Below, in pieces: positions 6,136-9,443 of a DNA stretch of 9,443 bases; positions within the stretch are counted from its first letter, which is position 1, and each line of letters begins with the position of its first letter. The notes under the pieces are model-generated. The model searched no databases. It saw only the letters and a list, made by a program, of their open reading frames with translations, and had not been told where the DNA came from. Made by a program: the position numbers and the translations under genes. This DNA is from an uncultured Flavihumibacter sp. (lineage in GTDB: Bacteria > Bacteroidota > Bacteroidia > Chitinophagales > Chitinophagaceae). Location: contig CAMLPA010000105.1 in the NCBI GenBank assembly GCA_946481605.1, positions 1 to 9,443 of the forward strand. Reading direction: 5' to 3'.

Positions 6136-6978
6136 TCAACTCCATTCCTTGTCTTTCTTCTCCTGGTCGCGTACTACCCGCGCGGAGATGCTGATACTGA
6201 TTTCATAAAGAATCCAGAGCGGGATGGTCACGATCAGTTGGCTCACCACATCGGGTGGTGTAATCACTGCGGCGATGATCAGTATGATCACCACGGCATA
6301 CTTGCGTGATGCACGGAGAAATGTTGGCGTTACAATACCTACTCTTGAAAGGAAAAGCACGGCCAGCGGGAGCTGAAAAACCACACCGGTCCCCAAAACG
6401 AGCTGGGTGATGTTCTCAATATAATCGGAGATGCGGAAACTGTTCTCGATCAGCGGGCTGAGCGTGAAGCTGGCAAAGAAATTTACGGTGTAAGGTGCCA
6501 GCAGGAAATAACCGAAACCTACGCCCAGGAAGAAAAGCATAGACACCCAGAAGATCATGCCCCGCGTCTTTTTCTTTTCTTTTGGCGTGAGGGCCGGACC
6601 CACAAAGCGCCAGAATTCCCAGAAAACATAAGGGAACGCAATGATGAACCCGGTTACAAAAGCAATGGTGAAACTCATCATGAACTGGGAACTCATTTCG
6701 GTGCTGATGAGCTTCAGTTTGATGTCTTCCATACACATGGCATCACCCATACCAACTTTATGACTGAAATCACAGATCAGTTTATAGGTGATAAAATCGT
6801 TGTGGGCAGGCCCCAGGATGATATCATTGAAGAAGAAATCAATATTCGCGAACACGACGATCGCGCCTACCAGTACGGCCGCCAATGAACGTACCACGTG
6901 CCAGCGCAGCGCTTCAAGATGGTCCACGAACGACATTTCCGCCTGGTCATCACTCCTGTTGAACAATTTCTTTACCAT
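6136..6978 (-). CDS. tatC: Sec-independent protein translocase subunit TatC
   Basis: A 280-residue integral membrane protein, the signal-peptide receptor core of the twin-arginine translocase, which exports folded proteins. The N-terminus has SFVDHLEALRW (16-26), matching the TatC HLxELR motif, and the first cytoplasmic loop has FVGPALTPKEK (125-135). Six membrane segments fall at about 29-52, 99-121, 142-168, 190-213, 225-241 and 243-263; the TPPD motif (240-243) between the last two is diagnostic. The first periplasmic loop (about 53-98) is longer than in E. coli and holds the only two cysteines, C69 and C82. I start at the ATG at 6978: an in-frame TTG at 7002 would add eight residues but lies inside the -7 promoter box. 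The gene heads a probable operon with rpiB and the M28 peptidase. No tatA or tatB is in the window. Confidence 0.95.
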   Translation of the reverse strand: MVKKLFNRSDDQAEMSFVDHLEALRWHVVRSLAAVLVGAIVVFANIDFFFNDIILGPAHNDFITYKLICDFSHKVGMGDAMCMEDIKLKLISTEMSSQFMMSFTIAFVTGFIIAFPYVFWEFWRFVGPALTPKEKKKTRGMIFWVSMLFFLGVGFGYFLLAPYTVNFFASFTLSPLIENSFRISDYIENITQLVLGTGVVFQLPLAVLFLSRVGIVTPTFLRASRKYAVVIILIIAAVITPPDVVSQLIVTIPLWILYEISISISARVVRDQEKKDKEWS

Positions 6979-6999
6979 ATCAGATGCATGAAAGCGGGG

Positions 7000-7007
7000 C
7001 AAAAATA
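7000..7007 (-). promoter_or_regulatory. -7 box of the tatC operon promoter
   Basis: TATTTTTG on the minus strand is an exact TAnnTTTG match ending 21 bp before the tatC ATG at 6978. The -33 region is weak. The box includes the alternative TTG codon at 7002, which argues against that codon being the start. Confidence 0.6.
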
Positions 7008-7071
7008 ACCCATAAACCCATTGCCCGAAGAATTATTAAAACGAATACCAACTGTTTTATATATTTATTTT

Positions 7072-7743
7072 ATGATTTCCAGGCTGCCCCTCACTATTTC
7101 CAACGCATACCTTATTCAATGCGAGCAACCGATATTGGTGGATACGGGATTGCCTGGCGATTTTCAACTCCTGTTGCGCCGCCTGGAAAAAGAAGGACTC
7201 ACGCTTCATGAACTTGCAATGATCGTGCATACACACGCCCACGCCGACCATGTGGGTTCCACCCACGCCATCAAGGAAAAAGCGGACATTCCCACCATCA
7301 TTCATACCAACGACCTTCAATGGATCGAAAAGGGCGCGAACGCCCCCGCCGGCGCGAAAGGACTTACGGGTTTAATAGGCTCCTGGTTTTTGGCCCGCCG
7401 CTTTAAACCTTTCTCTACCGAGATCATCTTTGAAGGGGAGATGGACCTGAACCCGTTCGGCGCTCCTGCAAAACTCATTCACACCCCCGGGCATACGCTC
7501 GGCTCCGCCTCTATTGTGTTTGAGAATGGAGAAGCCATCATCGGCGACCTGCTCAGTGGCGGCCATTTCGGTGGATACATTCAACCTTCCAAACCCCGGT
7601 TCCCCTACCTGTACCGGGATAAGAAAAATATTCTGATGAACGTACAACGTTTACTGGACTGGGGTATCCAGCGTTTCCATGTGGGGCACGGCGGTCCTTT
7701 AAAAAGAGATGATGTGGCAAAATGGCTTCAGCAGCGGAAATAA
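7072..7743 (+). CDS. Metallo-beta-lactamase-fold hydrolase
   Basis: A 223-residue single-domain MBL-fold protein of the glyoxalase II-like group. The metal site is complete: HAHADH (55-60) with H55, H57, D59 and H60; H141 in HTPGHTLGS (137-145); D159 in IIGDLLSG (156-163); and H206 in HVGHGGP (203-209). These residues fit a two-metal hydrolase of thioesters, lactones or similar bonds. There is no signal peptide, so it is cytoplasmic. The ATG at 7072 puts the beta-strand SNAYLIQCEQPILVDTG near the N-terminus, as usual for the fold; an upstream in-frame TTG at 7021 would add 17 unlikely residues. A -7-like TATATTTA (7060-7067) lies four bases before the ATG. The gene is divergent from tatC (93-bp spacer) and convergent with the aldehyde dehydrogenase gene (8-bp gap). 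The exact substrate is not readable. Confidence 0.88.
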   Translation: MISRLPLTISNAYLIQCEQPILVDTGLPGDFQLLLRRLEKEGLTLHELAMIVHTHAHADHVGSTHAIKEKADIPTIIHTNDLQWIEKGANAPAGAKGLTGLIGSWFLARRFKPFSTEIIFEGEMDLNPFGAPAKLIHTPGHTLGSASIVFENGEAIIGDLLSGGHFGGYIQPSKPRFPYLYRDKKNILMNVQRLLDWGIQRFHVGHGGPLKRDDVAKWLQQRK

Positions 7744-7751
7744 CCATCCGT

Positions 7752-9128
7752 TCATTTTAAAAATTTCCGCAACCATTTCAGTCTGTTCCCGAATGGGGGA
7801 TATTTGAGAGAAGGGTCGAACCAAACCAGTGTTTGCATCACCGCCTTTCGATGCGTAAAGGTATTGAAGCCGTGAACGCCATGGTAAGCGCCGATGCCGC
7901 TGTTCCCAATGCCGCCGAAAGGAAGCCGCGGATTCATCAGGTGATAGGCCACATTATTGATGCAGCCGCCCCCGAAAGGAAATGCTTTCATTAGTTTTTC
8001 CGCATAGCCGGTATTGTTCGTAAACACATACATGGCCAGCGGTGAAGGATGGCGTGAAAGGTGTTGGAAAAGTTCCTCCTCCGAGGCATAAGTGAGGACC
8101 GGCAATACCGGACCAAAAATCTCTTCCTCCATGATGCGCGCGTCGGGAGCAATGTTCACCATGATGGTGGGCTCAATATACAAATCCTCTTTATTCGTTC
8201 TTCCTCCGAAAAATATTCTTCCTTCCTCGAGATAGCTGCACAGCCTGGAAAACTGTCTTTCGTTGATAATACGGGCGTAATCGGGAGAAAGCGCCGGATC
8301 TGGCCCATAGAAGGAAAGGATGCATTTTTTCATTGCTTCCAGCAACGGCTGGACGATGCTTTCATGTGCCAATACATAATCCGGGGCCACACACATCTGA
8401 CCGGCATTGGAAAACTTCGGTGCACATATTCGTTTAGCCGTTACCGGTATATCCGCGTCCCGCGCCACCACCACCGGGCTTTTCCCGCCAAGCTCCAGGG
8501 TAACAGGCATTAATTGCCGGGCCGCCATTTCATATACCTTCTTTCCAATGGTGGTTCCTCCAGTGAAAAAAACATGATCGAAACGGAAATTCATCAATTC
8601 ACCTACCGTTTTTTCACCCTCTCCCTCCACGACTTTTATACATGCCGGAGAAAAATATTTACCGATCATTTCCGCCATCAGCGCTGAAGAAGCGGGCGCT
8701 ACCTCTGAAGGTTTTAACACCACGCAGTTGCCTGCACCAATGGCATTTATCATGGGCAGGAGGCTGAGCATAAATGGATAGTTCCATGGACCTATTACCA
8801 ATACAACACCGAGCGGTTCCTTATATATCCGGTTTGTTGACGGGAAGTTGAGGAAATTGGTGCCCGGTTTATCGGGTCGCATCCATTTGCGGAGATTTTT
8901 CAACGTAAAACCAATTTCCGTTTTTAGCATACCCGTTTCAGTAATATAAGATTCTGTTAAAGGTTTCCTGAAATCGGCATACAGCGCGGCAGCAATTTTT
9001 TCTTCATATTCCTCCAGCGCTTTGTACATTATTTTCAACTGTGTTTGCCGCCAGGAGTAGGAGCTTGTTTCGCCGGTTTCGAAGAAACGGCGCATGGCAA
9101 TCAGTTCGTTGTGCAAAGTTTCCACCAT
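7752..9128 (-). CDS. NAD(P)-dependent aldehyde dehydrogenase, class 3-like
   Basis: A 458-residue aldehyde dehydrogenase that oxidises aldehydes to carboxylic acids with NAD(P)+. The family's key positions are present: PWNYP (114-118), with N116 stabilising the intermediate; LKPSE (138-142), with K139 binding the cofactor; FTGGTTIGK (188-196), the cofactor loop; LELGGKSP (211-218), with general base E212; [11 protein letters not shown] (241-251), with catalytic C246; and [11 protein letters not shown] (334-344), with E336. The length of about 460 residues, short N-terminus and QMCVAPDY motif fit the class 3 (ALDH3, fatty or aromatic aldehyde) group rather than the roughly 490-residue class 1/2 enzymes. 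The C-terminus ends in a basic amphipathic stretch ([11 protein letters not shown]) instead of the membrane helix of some ALDH3 members; it could touch the membrane. It is divergent from tadA with a 46-bp spacer. The physiological aldehyde is unknown. Confidence 0.93.
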   Translation of the reverse strand: MVETLHNELIAMRRFFETGETSSYSWRQTQLKIMYKALEEYEEKIAAALYADFRKPLTESYITETGMLKTEIGFTLKNLRKWMRPDKPGTNFLNFPSTNRIYKEPLGVVLVIGPWNYPFMLSLLPMINAIGAGNCVVLKPSEVAPASSALMAEMIGKYFSPACIKVVEGEGEKTVGELMNFRFDHVFFTGGTTIGKKVYEMAARQLMPVTLELGGKSPVVVARDADIPVTAKRICAPKFSNAGQMCVAPDYVLAHESIVQPLLEAMKKCILSFYGPDPALSPDYARIINERQFSRLCSYLEEGRIFFGGRTNKEDLYIEPTIMVNIAPDARIMEEEIFGPVLPVLTYASEEELFQHLSRHPSPLAMYVFTNNTGYAEKLMKAFPFGGGCINNVAYHLMNPRLPFGGIGNSGIGAYHGVHGFNTFTHRKAVMQTLVWFDPSLKYPPFGNRLKWLRKFLK

Positions 9129-9161
9129 TCTATCAAGTTACAGAAAACCGTGCGCAATCAG

Positions 9162-9168
9162 TAATTTG
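9162..9168 (+). promoter_or_regulatory. Possible -7-like element upstream of tadA
   Basis: TAATTTG, one base shorter than the TAnnTTTG consensus, ends six bases before the tadA ATG in the 46-bp spacer shared with the divergent aldehyde dehydrogenase gene. No -33 TTG is seen. Confidence 0.3.
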
Positions 9169-9174
9169 CAGGCG

Positions 9175-9443
9175 ATGAACGACGAATACTTCATGAATCT
9201 TGCGCTGAAGCAGGCCCAAATAGCTTTTGAAGAAGGGGAGGTGCCTGTGGGCGCTATCGTGGTAACGCAGGGCAAAGTGATCGCGCGCGGGTACAACCAA
9301 ACCGAGAAGTTGAAGGACCCTACGGCCCATGCGGAGATGATCGCGCTCACCTCTGCTTTTAATCTTTTGGGCGCAAAGTACCTGCCCGATGCCACACTTT
9401 ATGTAACCGTAGAACCCTGCCTGATGTGCGCCGGTGCCATCTA
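9175..9443 (+). CDS. tadA: tRNA-specific adenosine deaminase (3' end beyond window)
   Basis: The first 89 codons of a cytidine/deoxycytidylate-deaminase-fold protein, hand-translated from the ATG at 9175 and open to the window edge. TadA converts adenosine-34 of tRNA-Arg(ACG) to inosine, which widens wobble decoding. The zinc site is visible: HAEM (52-55), with zinc ligand H52 and proton shuttle E54, and EPCLMCAGA (80-88), with zinc ligands C82 and C85. The N-terminus ([24 protein letters not shown], residues 6 to 29) is the usual TadA start, with the EGEVPVGA signature. Guanine deaminase and other nucleoside deaminases share the motifs, but the VPVGAIVV...YNQTE...DPTAHAE pattern favours TadA. 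The missing C-terminal helices would settle this. Confidence 0.9.
   Translation, partial: MNDEYFMNLALKQAQIAFEEGEVPVGAIVVTQGKVIARGYNQTEKLKDPTAHAEMIALTSAFNLLGAKYLPDATLYVTVEPCLMCAGAI

Noticed and set aside
5576..6208. 210-codon open frame on the plus strand opposite rpiB
   Set aside because: It lies wholly antisense to rpiB and the flanks of its neighbours, shows no family motif, and rpiB has complete catalytic motifs.
7021..7071. TTG start extending the MBL hydrolase by 17 residues
   Set aside because: The added residues do not resemble the family N-terminus, and the ATG at 7072 gives the normal fold start; the extension would also cover the likely promoter region.
9133..9395. Minus-strand open frames at the right edge
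   Set aside because: They are antisense to tadA, which carries the complete HAE and PCxxC zinc-site motifs.

Overview
The window looks like chromosomal DNA of a Bacteroidota member, probably close to Chitinophagaceae. Several starts are preceded by the Bacteroidota -7 promoter box TAnnTTTG (before the AbiE operon, the HAD phosphatase, the deoxyhypusine-synthase-like gene and tatC). Start codons lack clear Shine-Dalgarno sequences. The protein families (DUF6088/AbiEii pair, bacterial deoxyhypusine synthase homologue, TatC with an enlarged periplasmic loop, PA-domain M28 peptidase) also fit. The lineage is inferred from these signals, not from a database search.

Layout. 1-1495 (minus) is an AbiE-type toxin-antitoxin operon: a winged-helix antitoxin (755-1495) overlaps by 20 bp a nucleotidyltransferase toxin that runs off the left edge. 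This block is visibly more A+T-rich than the rest and is the only clearly accessory part. A 30-bp near-perfect palindrome lies upstream, over the expected -33 region of the operon promoter. 1602-3329 (plus) carries a YjjG-type HAD nucleotidase and a deoxyhypusine-synthase-family protein, closed by an intrinsic terminator at about 3354-3394. 3523-4002 (minus) encodes a small four-helix membrane protein of unknown function. 4107-6978 (minus) is a probable tatC-rpiB-M28 peptidase operon ending in a strong terminator at 4042-4087. 7072-7743 (plus) encodes a metallo-beta-lactamase-fold hydrolase, divergent from tatC and convergent (8-bp gap) with a class-3-like aldehyde dehydrogenase at 7752-9128 (minus). 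At the right edge, 9175-9443 (plus) is the start of tadA, the tRNA adenosine deaminase.

Most of the window is housekeeping: nucleotide clean-up (YjjG), pentose phosphate metabolism (RpiB), protein export (TatC), periplasmic or extracellular peptide degradation (M28), aldehyde detoxification (ALDH) and tRNA wobble editing (TadA). The points that deserve attention are the AbiE pair with its palindrome, the deoxyhypusine-synthase homologue in a bacterium, the two lone cysteines in the TatC periplasmic loop, and apparently leaderless promoters. I saw no RNA genes, CRISPR arrays, insertion sequences or phage genes. No entirely new multi-gene system is evident.
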